Of a stretch of DNA of 64,000 nucleotides, positions 1 through 8,575 are shown one piece after another. How positions within the stretch are numbered: the stretch's first letter is position 1; each line of letters starts with the position of its first letter. Position numbers and translations under genes: made by a program. This DNA comes from Bacteriovorax sp. BSW11_IV (GTDB taxonomy: Bacteria > Bdellovibrionota > Bacteriovoracia > Bacteriovoracales > Bacteriovoracaceae), in assembly GCF_000447755.1 (NCBI RefSeq), contig NZ_AUNE01000036.1, forward strand, positions 57,333 to 121,332. The letters run 5' to 3'. The notes below the pieces were generated by a model. That model had not been told where the DNA came from and ran no database searches. It was given only the letters and a program-made list of their open reading frames with translations.

Positions 1-458
1 AAGGCCATCATGATATCTGAACCTAGATTTTGTTGAATATCGATTGAAGTCTCAGGAGAGAGCATGATCTTCTTTCCGTCCTGATCTTTAAATTCGGCCC
101 CTTCTTCTTTCAAACTCTTTTTTTGAAGTGAGAATACTTGGAATCCACCTGAGTCTGTTAGAATTGGTCTTGGCCATGCCATCCATTTATGAAGTCCACC
201 GGCCTTTTTAATCAGGTCTGAACCTGGAGAAAGATGAAGGTGGTATGTATTAGATAGAATAATTTTTGTATCCATATCTTCTAGCACTTGTGGCTGAAGA
301 GCTTTCATTGCTCCGTGAGTACCAACAGGCATGAAAACTGGAGTTGGAATATCTCCGTGTGGTGTTCTGATGATTCCCGCTCTGGCACCAGTGTGCTTAT
401 CAACGTGAACCACTTCAAATGTAAAATGTTCTTTAACTTGATCTTGGATTCTAGTCAT
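1..458 (-). CDS. tgt: tRNA-guanine transglycosylase (partial, N-terminal part)
   Basis: The N-terminal ~152 residues of Tgt, which swaps guanine-34 of GUN-anticodon tRNAs for the queuosine precursor; the 3' part lies beyond the window's left edge. Translating the minus strand from the ATG at 458 gives family landmarks: TPVFMPVGT near residue 40, LSNTYHL, and LTDSGGFQVFSL, which carries the aspartate that acts as general base. It sits downstream of the FHA gene on the same strand, separated by about 95 bases holding a long palindrome. queE, another queuosine-pathway gene, lies 16 kb away. Identification is from motifs and is firm; only the C-terminal zinc site cannot be checked. Confidence 0.93.
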   Translation of the reverse strand, partial: MTRIQDQVKEHFTFEVVHVDKHTGARAGIIRTPHGDIPTPVFMPVGTHGAMKALQPQVLEDMDTKIILSNTYHLHLSPGSDLIKKAGGLHKWMAWPRPILTDSGGFQVFSLQKKSLKEEGAEFKDQDGKKIMLSPETSIDIQQNLGSDIMMA

Positions 459-510
459 TTGTTTCTCTTATAATTTCAATTGATTAGGATTGGGGCACCA
501 TAGCATGGAC

Positions 511-548
511 TGACCCCAGGGGCCAGACAAATGTCTGGAGTGGGGTCA
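511..548. repeat. Long interrupted palindrome with TGACCCCA ends (REP-like)
   Basis: TGACCCCA at 511-518 pairs with TGGGGTCA at 541-548, and an inner arm CCAGACA (523-529) pairs with TGTCTGG (532-538). The arms are separated by a small GGGG/AG internal bulge. No T-run follows on either strand, so it is not a classical terminator. TGACCCC-type termini and a two-part stem resemble REP/RAYT-type elements, which is an inference. It lies between the FHA gene and tgt. Confidence 0.6.
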
Positions 549-554
549 AAATTG

Positions 555-3023
555 CTAGTTTTTCATTGAGGCGAGATCATTAAATTCTGGGAATGCTTGC
601 CAATTACCTGTATTTGGTAGTCCTTGGAGGAGGTTGAGCATTTCTCCTAAATGACCTTTAATGATTTTCTCCTTTCTTTGTGCGTCCTCAGAAAGTGAGA
701 GTTCAGAGAGTTTTTCTTTGTAGAATGTGACAAATTTTTGCAAATCACTGGCCGTCGGTAGGGCCCCATTAAATTTATAGTGGTGAAGGATATTGGCCAA
801 TTCAAAGGCCAAAAGTTTGGTATCAGAGAGCTTTAGTTTTTGAGGAAACTCTGCTTCCGGAAAGACTTTGGCCACAAGTTCAGTGAGTTGTTCTTGCGAG
901 CGTGAGTAGTCTCCTTCAAAAACAATGAATTTAAGATCGTGAATGATAACTAAACTATAGAGTGAATCATCTGGGTGGAAAAATGAGAAAATATTAAAAT
1001 TTTTCGCTTTAATAATTTCAAGTTGTGCATTTTCTTTAATACCAACAGCTGATTTAAAATTTTCTTTAAACTCATAGAGCTTTTTAAGCTCAGGCCCCTG
1101 TGAGATAAGGACAGCGGGTAGTGTTTCTGGTGTGATGTTAAATGATCTAATAAGAATTTCTTCCAGTTCTTTATCTGAACCTTGAATGGCCGTCTCATTT
1201 TCCAATGAATCATTGAGAGTAGGATTACATAATGAGAAAAAGAAGTTTCCTTGCTCAAATGTTTTGAGTATTTCAAGGGCATTGATTTCTTTTTCTTTTC
1301 TAATTCCGGCCCTTAACAATGAATTTTTCTTATAAAAATCTAGGCCAATAGGTGTTTGTTTTGAACGTCCAATACGTGGAAAGATTTCATATTCATCTAA
1401 CTCGGCCAAAACCTGAAGTCCAAGAAAGGGAAGAGTGTAAACCTTAGCAATATCACCAGTCATTGAAATTGTTTTTTCAGGGTTTTTCTTGGCATTGATT
1501 CCATCATGTTGAATAAAAGGAATTTCTAACGGCAAGAGGATGATAAGCGTTACTGGAATGATCCCAATAAATTTAAGGGGCTTGAAAGAAAATTGAAGAG
1601 CATTTCCTGTTAGCATCTCTTTCAATGTTTTCTTTTTTATTAGTGCAGGGATGTCAAAAATTATAAATGGAAAAGTGATCATTCCAATTAGTACGCGTAT
1701 AATCCCTTTGATTCTTTTGGCCACAGGTTTTCCTGTAGAACTAATTCCAAAGATTGCTTGAGGAATTGTCACTCCAAAAATAAGAGTAGAGATGAGTTCA
1801 ATAGCAAAGTAGAGAATAAAAAATTGAATCGTACTCTCTCTTAAAATTGCCTTATTCACTACGCTTGCCATTTGAGCAGGCAAAAGATCGTTCATTGGAA
1901 TTAAGGCAAGTGCTTCTCCAAGGATTGTCTTTAATGATGTTATTGTTTGTGCATCAACAGTGAATCCAAGTTCATTGATTAATAAATGAACCAAACTAAA
2001 ACCGGCCAAAATAGAAAAGAGGCGAGGAAAAGTACCAACAATATCAATATCGATTTGTGGTCTTTTATCTTTTGGTATCGTTTTACCTTTAGCACTCTTG
2101 GCCGAGATTTTTGGAACGGCCTTACTTGTCTTTTTTAGAGAAGACTTGTCGACCGTACCTTTTCCTTTTAGCTTGAGCTTTTTATTCTTACTCGTTTCTT
2201 CTTTTGGAGATTCACTTTTCTTTTTCTTTTTTTCTTCTTTTTTAGCTTTAGAAATAATTCTAGTGATGGAATCAAAAAAAGAACTTGATTGAGAGACGCT
2301 ACCATCATCTTCGGCCTCATCTCTTTTTGCATGTTCGATCACAAGGCTCTTTGTCGCAGTTTTTTCTCGAACTTTTCTCTCTGGAGACGTCTTTGAACGT
2401 GTCGTTTTAATGGCCCTAGGTGATGTCGCTTCATTTTGAACTTTAGGTTCATTTTCGTCTTCGTTATCTAAATTCTCGTCTTCAATATTAAAACTAGATT
2501 CTGTAACATCTTTTTCTGTAATTGAGGGTTGTGCGACATTTGTTTTCATATCGACATTAAAAGAAATACTATCTTCAATTTTTTCTGCACTACCTTCATT
2601 TGAATCAATTGATTTTAAAAGATCTGCAATACTTCCATGCTTTCCAGTTTCGGGATCAACTTCACCACTAGGAGAAAAGAGATTTCTTACCAGCGTACTA
2701 TCGGGAAGTTCTTCTTCTTCATGAACGCGCACGATGAGATCGATATCTCCAATTTCTACTTTGTCTCCAATATCCAAAATATAATTCTTACTGTGTTCTA
2801 AAGGTTTACCGTCGAGGATAGTAGGGCGATCTCCTCCAGTATTTTGGAGGGCCAGAACACCATCTTTCACAGTGAAGATACAGTGAACAGGGGCAAGATC
2901 ATAATCTGGGATATGAATTTTACAGCGAGGATCACTACCCATGGCCACTTTGCCATTGACGTCAAAGCGCTTAGGAGGTTGATCGGGAAATCTAATATCT
3001 AAAACAAATTGTGCATTACTCAT
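555..3023 (-). CDS. FHA domain and RDD-like membrane protein
   Basis: An 822-residue protein. Residues ~1-105 form an FHA phosphothreonine-binding domain (GSDPRCKIHIPD, then VHCIF, with a conserved-looking Gly/Ser/His pattern). A long charged, Ser/Lys/Glu-rich and probably disordered linker follows (~105-330). A membrane region at ~335-540 contains an RDD-like segment (IFGISSTGKPVAKR, then TLKEMLTG) and another hydrophobic helix. The ~280-residue C-terminus is not recognised. FHA domains read Ser/Thr-kinase signals, so this may tether a phospho-signal to the membrane. The ATG at 3023 has no strong Shine-Dalgarno sequence. FHA is confident, RDD moderate, role unknown. Confidence 0.75.
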   Translation of the reverse strand: MSNAQFVLDIRFPDQPPKRFDVNGKVAMGSDPRCKIHIPDYDLAPVHCIFTVKDGVLALQNTGGDRPTILDGKPLEHSKNYILDIGDKVEIGDIDLIVRVHEEEELPDSTLVRNLFSPSGEVDPETGKHGSIADLLKSIDSNEGSAEKIEDSISFNVDMKTNVAQPSITEKDVTESSFNIEDENLDNEDENEPKVQNEATSPRAIKTTRSKTSPERKVREKTATKSLVIEHAKRDEAEDDGSVSQSSSFFDSITRIISKAKKEEKKKKKSESPKEETSKNKKLKLKGKGTVDKSSLKKTSKAVPKISAKSAKGKTIPKDKRPQIDIDIVGTFPRLFSILAGFSLVHLLINELGFTVDAQTITSLKTILGEALALIPMNDLLPAQMASVVNKAILRESTIQFFILYFAIELISTLIFGVTIPQAIFGISSTGKPVAKRIKGIIRVLIGMITFPFIIFDIPALIKKKTLKEMLTGNALQFSFKPLKFIGIIPVTLIILLPLEIPFIQHDGINAKKNPEKTISMTGDIAKVYTLPFLGLQVLAELDEYEIFPRIGRSKQTPIGLDFYKKNSLLRAGIRKEKEINALEILKTFEQGNFFFSLCNPTLNDSLENETAIQGSDKELEEILIRSFNITPETLPAVLISQGPELKKLYEFKENFKSAVGIKENAQLEIIKAKNFNIFSFFHPDDSLYSLVIIHDLKFIVFEGDYSRSQEQLTELVAKVFPEAEFPQKLKLSDTKLLAFELANILHHYKFNGALPTASDLQKFVTFYKEKLSELSLSEDAQRKEKIIKGHLGEMLNLLQGLPNTGNWQAFPEFNDLASMKN

Positions 3024-3193
3024 GAGAGGAAAAAACCTTGGCCAAATTTATTATCTACTATAGATCAATTTTCTAAATTTTTAGCATAAAAATCAAGTAA
3101 TCTGGCCAAGTTAAACTATTTTTCCCCGTAGTATTTATTGTTAACCATCGCAATAATAAACAAAAGTTTCAAAAATCTATAAGGGAGAGATTC

Positions 3194-4489
3194 ATGGTAA
3201 CGTGGAAGAATCTTGCGCTGACGGGATTAATTGGTCTAACGACACTTAATGCTGGCGCATATGACATTGTAAAAAGAGCTAAGCTTATTGATGACCGTTT
3301 CAAAACTCAAGAAATGTTAAGACCATTTGGTCACGATTTCATCATCGACATCAATGCGGCGATGACAACTGATGTTATGGATCTAAAAGATGATGCCGAT
3401 AAAATTGGTGATATTGACTCTGGTAACGTCGATAATGATATTGAGCAAGTGAATCAAATTCTTGAAAAATATTATAATAAAGAACAAGTTCTTAGAGCGA
3501 AATTCGATTTTGGAATTCCTCTTTTTTCTTTCACGGCCTTTGATGTAAATTTCAAACCAAATTTCCGTTTTGGTGGTGGTGTTACTGCTGTACTAACACC
3601 AAAAAAGGTTCAAACTTCACTAACAACTATTATCGCAAATCTTGATCAGATTCCATCTCAGATTAGAGATAGTCTACTTGATTGTATTCAAGCACCATAC
3701 AACACAGGTGCTCCAACAGACGGACAAGACTTACTTGTTTATTGTGTGTCTGAAGGATCTATTACTCAAGCGCAAGCTAATCAAATCAAAGATACTTACA
3801 ACGTAGATAAGATTCCTTATTCAACGACTCTTGCTACTACAACTAAAGACACACCTGAGATTGATATTTACGCAAAAGTTGAAGCGAAAGCTGGTTTTTG
3901 GCTAGATTATACAAAAGGTGAGCACTTTTTTGGAACGTTTGGCCTTTATGGTCTAGGTCGTCTAGATATTAAAAAGTCTGCTGATGCACTTCTACTTTTA
4001 GGGGGCGGTGGTAACTTAGACGTTGCTGAGAATACACTTATTAATGCTGCAATTGATTATAGATTTGGATACAGAAACTCAAATTACCAAGCGTTTTTCG
4101 CTGTAGAAGAAATGAAAATTGCTGAAGTTTCTTCTGAAGACGATGGAAAGCCTGCTTTTGGTACAGATCCTCTTATTAGACTTCATGGACAAGCTGATTA
4201 CCGTTTAAGTATTTTCAAACTGAGCCCATTTGCTGGTTTCCACGCAAGAAGTGGTTACGGAGTTGGTGATGGCCTTTATGTTGGTGCTGATTGGGGTATG
4301 TTTGTTTGGGGAGACAGAATTGGTCTAAACTTCAGAACTCAGGCCGATAAGGAGCATTTGACTCTAGGTGCCAGATCTAAACTATGGCTAATCCATCTTG
4401 ATCTTGAAGGTAAGTTTGCTCTTACTGACAAGGTTGATGATATCGAAGTTTCAAACTATTACTCAGCAAACTTCAGATTTTTCTTCTAA
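3194..4489 (+). CDS. Exported outer-membrane beta-barrel-like protein
   Basis: A 431-residue protein with a signal peptide (MVTWKNLALTGLIG..., cleavage probably near NAGA-YD). The mature part is rich in alternating hydrophobic/polar stretches and ends in aromatic FRFFF, a typical outer-membrane barrel C-terminal signature. Two cysteines in the middle (~residues 163 and 184) lie on an insert between strand-like regions. The ATG at 3194 follows AAGGGAGAG. It is monocistronic, with an intrinsic terminator directly after it. I do not recognise the family; a porin-like or surface structural role is inference. Confidence 0.6.
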   Translation: MVTWKNLALTGLIGLTTLNAGAYDIVKRAKLIDDRFKTQEMLRPFGHDFIIDINAAMTTDVMDLKDDADKIGDIDSGNVDNDIEQVNQILEKYYNKEQVLRAKFDFGIPLFSFTAFDVNFKPNFRFGGGVTAVLTPKKVQTSLTTIIANLDQIPSQIRDSLLDCIQAPYNTGAPTDGQDLLVYCVSEGSITQAQANQIKDTYNVDKIPYSTTLATTTKDTPEIDIYAKVEAKAGFWLDYTKGEHFFGTFGLYGLGRLDIKKSADALLLLGGGGNLDVAENTLINAAIDYRFGYRNSNYQAFFAVEEMKIAEVSSEDDGKPAFGTDPLIRLHGQADYRLSIFKLSPFAGFHARSGYGVGDGLYVGADWGMFVWGDRIGLNFRTQADKEHLTLGARSKLWLIHLDLEGKFALTDKVDDIEVSNYYSANFRFFF

Positions 4490-4509
4490 GATAAATTTAT
4501 TGATATCGG

Positions 4510-4538
4510 AAAAGGCCTCACATTGTGGGGCCTTTTTT
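4510..4538 (+). terminator. Intrinsic terminator
   Basis: AAAAGGCC pairs with GGCCTTTT around a TCACATTGTGG interior and is followed by a T-run. It lies 20 bases after the exported barrel-like gene ending at 4489. Confidence 0.85.
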
Positions 4539-4612
4539 TCGTACGGCCTTGACATTGCACAACATTTTTTGCTAGAAGTGCTAGAATTTTCAAAAACTTA
4601 AATGGGTACTAT

Positions 4613-5932
4613 ATGAAATCTTTCATGGATATTTTGCACGTAGATGAACTTTATAACTTCCTTGTGGAGCACGGTTTTGAAAAACCAACAGAAGTTCAAG
4701 AAAAAGTGATCCCACTTTTTTGTGAAGGTAAGTCAGTTACTGTGCTTGCACAAACAGGAACGGGGAAAACTCTTTCATACGCTCTACCACTAGTGCAAAG
4801 ATTAAAACTTACAGAAAAAGACGTGCCAAGCAAAAGAGGTTGTCCTCGCGCCATCGTGCTTGTGCCAACAAAAGAGCTTGTGACTCAAGTTCATGAGATT
4901 TTCAAACAAATCTCTCACCACGCAAAACTAAGAGTGAGAACTCTAGTGGGAATGGATAAGTCTAAAAAAGCAACAAGTCTTAAGGAACAATTCGTTGACG
5001 TTATTATTGGTGGTCCCGGTAAAGTGGCCAAGGCCCTTAAAAGCGGCGAGATCAATGCGAGTCAGTGTCACTTTCTTGTTCTTGATGAGGCCGATCAATT
5101 ATTAGAAATGGGTTTCAATAAAGATATCGAGAGTATTTATTCTCACTTTGAGTGGTCTGATACTCAAGTGGCGCTAGTGAGTGCGACAAGACCAAACGAC
5201 TTTGAAGAATTTGTTTCTAAAACTTTTAAGAAAGTTGATTTCCTAGATGTATCTTTACAAGGTGCCGCTGGAATTAAGAAGACGATTAACAACTTCAATA
5301 TCTATTTGAACTATAAAGAAAAAGAGGCCATGACAACGACCTTCCTTACTAAGGAGGCCAAGGGCAGTGGGATTATCTTTTTAAATAAGAAAGAAGAGGC
5401 TCAAGTCATCTATAAGAAACTTGTAGATGAGCTTCCAAAACTAACTTTTCACCTTCTGCATGGTGAGATGACGGCAAAAGAAAGAGAGGACTCACTTTCT
5501 AAATTTAGAAAGGTTGGGGGCGTTCTTGTTGCTACTGATATCGTCGCTCGCGGTGTTGATATTAAAGACCTTAATTGGGTACTAAACTACGATCTTCCTT
5601 TTGAGGCCGTGTACTATGTGCACAGAGCTGGTCGTGTCGGTAGAAGTGGGCGCATGGGTCACGTTTACAACTTTGTAACTTCAAAAGACTTTGAACTTAT
5701 CAAAAGAATTAACGATGCCATTCGTGGACAGTCGTCACTTCCTTTATCTCCAATTAAAGAAGTAAAACAAAACCAGACAGCAAAAGGCCAAAAAGACGCG
5801 AAGAAAAAAGTTGTTAAGAAGGCCACTGCTACAGCTGCTGGCAAGAAGAAGACAATGAAGAAAAAAGACAACCGCTTTGAAGACAAAAAAGTCTCAAGGG
5901 TTAAAAAGTCTCCTCGCTACAAAAGAAAATAA
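4613..5932 (+). CDS. DEAD-box ATP-dependent RNA helicase
   Basis: A 439-residue RNA helicase. Visible motifs: Q motif (GFEKPTEVQ, ~21-29), motif I AQTGTGKT (46-53), PTKEL (Ia), a GGPGKV variant of TPGR, motif II DEAD (~157-160), SAT (~189), ATDIVARGVDI (V) and HRAGRVGRSG (VI, ~337). The last ~55 residues are a Lys-rich tail likely to bind RNA. Probable roles are ribosome assembly or mRNA turnover. It resembles the RhlE/CsdA/SrmB group, but I cannot choose among them. A lipoprotein gene follows within about 20 bases. Confidence 0.93.
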   Translation: MKSFMDILHVDELYNFLVEHGFEKPTEVQEKVIPLFCEGKSVTVLAQTGTGKTLSYALPLVQRLKLTEKDVPSKRGCPRAIVLVPTKELVTQVHEIFKQISHHAKLRVRTLVGMDKSKKATSLKEQFVDVIIGGPGKVAKALKSGEINASQCHFLVLDEADQLLEMGFNKDIESIYSHFEWSDTQVALVSATRPNDFEEFVSKTFKKVDFLDVSLQGAAGIKKTINNFNIYLNYKEKEAMTTTFLTKEAKGSGIIFLNKKEEAQVIYKKLVDELPKLTFHLLHGEMTAKEREDSLSKFRKVGGVLVATDIVARGVDIKDLNWVLNYDLPFEAVYYVHRAGRVGRSGRMGHVYNFVTSKDFELIKRINDAIRGQSSLPLSPIKEVKQNQTAKGQKDAKKKVVKKATATAAGKKKTMKKKDNRFEDKKVSRVKKSPRYKRK

Positions 5933-5951
5933 TTATGCTAAAATAAAAGGG

Positions 5952-6332
5952 ATGAAGACTTTATTTTTTATCCCTTTTATTCTCTTACTCTCTCTATCTT
6001 GCTCCAAAGAAGAACCCCGCTATACACCCTTAGAACTCTACGATGTGGCCATAAAGTGCGACAAGAGTATCGAACAGCTTCGTCTCAACGATCTCAATAG
6101 ACCTCTTTGCAAAAACTACCCTGAGGGCTGTGTGCAAGAGTACGTCTTTCGCTACAAGATCCGCTTAGTCGAGATGGCCGTTATCATGTATCAAACTCCA
6201 GAACTTGCCAAAAAGGCCGCCAAAGAATTGAATCAATACTACGTTCGCAACTGGGTCTTTGATGAAATCAAAGGGGAGCCTGTTCTTGAAGATTATGTGA
6301 CGAAATGTTTTGGGGCGGTTAACCCTCAATAA
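5952..6332 (+). CDS. Small lipoprotein of unknown function
   Basis: A 126-residue predicted lipoprotein. The ATG at 5952 follows AAAAGGG and gives a proper type II signal peptide: MKTLFF, a hydrophobic core, then the LSLSC lipobox. An upstream in-frame ATG inside the helicase gene would destroy this signal, so I reject it. The mature part has five further Cys residues and a helical Ala/Lys stretch. No family recognised. It is close behind the helicase gene and converges with the globin gene. Confidence 0.7.
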   Translation: MKTLFFIPFILLLSLSCSKEEPRYTPLELYDVAIKCDKSIEQLRLNDLNRPLCKNYPEGCVQEYVFRYKIRLVEMAVIMYQTPELAKKAAKELNQYYVRNWVFDEIKGEPVLEDYVTKCFGAVNPQ

Positions 6333-6335
6333 GAC

Positions 6336-6758
6336 TTAACCTTGATTACTTCGAACAATTTTCGAACGAAGAAAAATATCATTAAAGACATCTATACGTG
6401 ACAACCACTCATCAAAAAGCTCATCAAAATCTGGCCGGTCTTTTCTTACTTGTGCAATGGTTTCTTTAAACAGAGTGACCCATCTTCCCACTTCTCCAAC
6501 GCGAATATGCAAATACTCATGGGCCATAATGAGATTAAAAGGTTTCTCTAGGGGAGTGTCTGGTTTTCCTAGAAGTTGCATTTCCCAGAACTGATTAATA
6601 CGTGGCAGATGGTGAGAAAAGGCCGCCATGGGTGGGGCAAGGACATTGTCACCTGTGAACTCTTGGATCTTTCTAAAGTGATGGCCTATGAGAAAATCGG
6701 CCGTGGCCTTCTCATAAAACTTGTAAACTGTTAATTTTATTAATTCTTTCTCATTCAT
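6336..6758 (-). CDS. Group III truncated hemoglobin-like protein
   Basis: A 140-residue globin-fold protein. The pattern fits group III truncated hemoglobins: a FYEKATADFLIGHHF start (helix B Tyr), an FW pair in the middle (NQFWEM), then MAHEYLHIRVGEVGRWVTLF. The last segment would carry the proximal heme His and the conserved Trp of helix G. Such proteins bind O2 or NO; the physiological role is unknown. It is a single gene convergent with the small lipoprotein; the stop codons are 3 bases apart. The assignment rests on pattern and is moderately sure. Confidence 0.7.
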   Translation of the reverse strand: MNEKELIKLTVYKFYEKATADFLIGHHFRKIQEFTGDNVLAPPMAAFSHHLPRINQFWEMQLLGKPDTPLEKPFNLIMAHEYLHIRVGEVGRWVTLFKETIAQVRKDRPDFDELFDEWLSRIDVFNDIFLRSKIVRSNQG

Positions 6759-6948
6759 AAATTAGTTTCGCATCTTAACATTAATGGACAAAATTTATTT
6801 TTGTCCACAGATTTTGTGAACGATGGGACTTTGTCCTAGAAAATTAGTTTGTTTTTTGCCTTTTCTTTTCACTTTGATTTGCGCCCTCTATAACCTGAGA
6901 CATCAAAAACACTTTATTAAACAACCACCTTTTAATAGGAGAATTCAA

Positions 6949-7380
6949 ATGAAAAAAATGATCGCTACTCTTGCTTCACTAGTTTCTGTTGCTTCTTTTG
7001 CTTACGGATACTCTTACACTGAAACTTCATCACCAACAGTTATTTTCCCACAAGGTGTTATCACTTATATGGAAAACGTATGTCTTAACGACGCTGGTGA
7101 TCTTCAAACTAAGTTTGCTATTCAACTTTACAGAACAGTTTACGGTAAAGAAAGAAATACTAAAATCCCAACTGTTAAGAAAGTTCTTACAACTTCAGTT
7201 GATTACTCTATGAATGAGTGTGTTAAGTACAACAAAAATGGTTGTGTTAAAACTGTAGAAGTTAACAAGTCTTACCCACTAACTTTCAAACTTGAGACTT
7301 ACAAAGTTACTCAAAAGAAAAATGGTGATGTTAAGAAACTTATCAAGTCTGAACTAGTAGACGTTCCAGCTTGTAAGTAA
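6949..7380 (+). CDS. Small exported protein
   Basis: A 143-residue protein starting at the ATG at 6949, preceded by AATAGGAGAATTC, which is a good ribosome-binding site. The longer frame from 6823 lacks one and would bury the signal peptide. MKKMIATLASLVSVASFAYG is a clear type I signal. The mature part has four Cys and is rich in Thr, Lys and Val, in beta-like alternation. Codon use is GCT/GTT/CTT-rich and nearly GGCC-free, as in the highly expressed genes here. It is followed by a strong terminator. No family recognised. Confidence 0.7.
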   Translation: MKKMIATLASLVSVASFAYGYSYTETSSPTVIFPQGVITYMENVCLNDAGDLQTKFAIQLYRTVYGKERNTKIPTVKKVLTTSVDYSMNECVKYNKNGCVKTVEVNKSYPLTFKLETYKVTQKKNGDVKKLIKSELVDVPACK

Positions 7381-7402
7381 TCAAAATTACTTTTAAAAAG
7401 AG

Positions 7403-7431
7403 AAGGGATCCTCAAGGGTCCCTTTTTTTTT
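7403..7431 (+). terminator. Intrinsic terminator
   Basis: AAGGGATCC pairs with GGGTCCCTT around a TCAA loop (one G-T wobble) and is followed by nine T. It ends the small exported-protein gene. Confidence 0.88.
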
Positions 7432-7514
7432 GTTTATATTAATCCCGACTATTAAGCTTTGAAATCTATATCCGATAAATAAAGTACAGATAATTTTTGT
7501 CGGAGATTAGACCA

Positions 7515-8156
7515 GTGAAAAAGCTCTACATTGCCCTTGTGCTTTTTTCACTAAATACACTTGCTCTCGAAGTAACTTCTGTTGCTGGTGGTGCATGCTG
7601 GATTAGTGAAGAATCCCAATTAATTAAAATAGCTTCATTTAATGATCAAAAATCATTCATTATAGATGGCGGTGATCTTTCTCGTTTTCAAGAAAATTTA
7701 GACCGAAGTGGTGTTCAACTCATTCACGATGAAAGCAACTCTTATTATGTTCATTGTGGTAGCTTTGGCGCCCAATTTGTGGCCAATATTAAAACTCAAA
7801 ATGGTCGCGCTTGTGTGTGGTCGCGATTTGCTGAAGGAAAATTTTCAAAATTCGAAGTTGGAGAGTTGCAAGAAGTGGAACTTGGAATTTGTGATGGCTA
7901 TAGAGAAGGGCAATTACTAATTGGCCTTACTCCTGATGAGGCCCTAAGGGCCGAGGCCATTGATCAAATGCGAGAATATTTAGCTGGTAAAGGAGAGCTT
8001 ATTAAAGTGAATGATAAACTCTACCAAGTTAAGTTCGAAGACACATCTGCATTTCAAGAAGCATTCTCTAAAAAAGAGGGTGTAAAGTATATTGAACGAA
8101 TTATGATCAACCATCCTGTTGGAGTTTTTCACCAACTGGAATCTTTAAATAAGTAG
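7515..8156 (+). CDS. Exported protein of unknown function
   Basis: A 213-residue protein. I choose the GTG at 7515 because GGAG at 7502-7505 is correctly spaced and the product then begins with KKLYIALVLFSLNTLA, a signal peptide; a TTG at 7497 would add six residues before it. The mature N-terminal part has four Cys (ACWIS, HCG, ACVW, ICDG), perhaps two disulfides. A second alpha/beta region follows (residues ~140-213). Eleven bases separate it from the next small exported gene, suggesting an operon. No family recognised. Confidence 0.6.
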   Translation: MKKLYIALVLFSLNTLALEVTSVAGGACWISEESQLIKIASFNDQKSFIIDGGDLSRFQENLDRSGVQLIHDESNSYYVHCGSFGAQFVANIKTQNGRACVWSRFAEGKFSKFEVGELQEVELGICDGYREGQLLIGLTPDEALRAEAIDQMREYLAGKGELIKVNDKLYQVKFEDTSAFQEAFSKKEGVKYIERIMINHPVGVFHQLESLNK

Positions 8157-8167
8157 AGGGGTATTGC

Positions 8168-8437
8168 ATGAAAAAGCTCGTGCTATGTTTAGTTCTCTTG
8201 TCATCAGTTTCATTTGCAGATGACCACGACGAAAAAGATGGAAAGAAAAGTTTTGCAGAGAAAAAGGCCATGGCCTTATCGAAAATTGACGCTCGCATGG
8301 GCAAGCTTGGAGAGTTGAAGTCTTGTATTCAAAGTGCTGCTGATATGGAGGCCACGAAAGTTTGCCGCCAAAAGCATAAGGCCAGTATGGATGAGATGAT
8401 GCCGAAAAGGCGTGGCAAAAAGAATAAAGATAAGTAG
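8168..8437 (+). CDS. Small, highly charged exported protein
   Basis: An 89-residue protein with signal peptide MKKLVLCLVLLSSVSFA and a very charged mature domain: acidic at the start (DDHDEKD), basic at the end (KRRGKKNKDK), with two Cys that could pair. GAGGGG precedes the ATG. It is the second gene of a likely pair with the 7515 gene and ends at a terminator. No function can be assigned; a periplasmic helical chaperone-like role would be speculation. Confidence 0.6.
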   Translation: MKKLVLCLVLLSSVSFADDHDEKDGKKSFAEKKAMALSKIDARMGKLGELKSCIQSAADMEATKVCRQKHKASMDEMMPKRRGKKNKDK

Positions 8438-8460
8438 TAGATAATACTATGTAATTATAG

Positions 8461-8490
8461 GGCCGTGACTTAAGTTCACGGCCTTTTTTT
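8461..8490 (+). terminator. Intrinsic terminator
   Basis: GGCCGTGA and TCACGGCC form an 8-bp stem followed by TTTTTTT. It lies downstream of the two-gene exported-protein unit ending at 8437. Confidence 0.9.
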
Positions 8491-8575
8491 GGCCATTTTT
8501 TGTGGGCCGATATAAGAGTTTTGGCATCGCCTTTGCTTTATTATCCCTAGGAGAGATGAAAACTAGGGATTTTGT

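Noticed and set aside
950..1282. Open frame antisense/alternate within the FHA gene
   Set aside because: It is embedded in a longer, domain-supported frame with no ribosome-binding site or family match.
5877..5951. Extended start of the small lipoprotein gene inside the helicase gene
   Set aside because: It would hide the lipobox signal peptide; the ATG at 5952 fits better.
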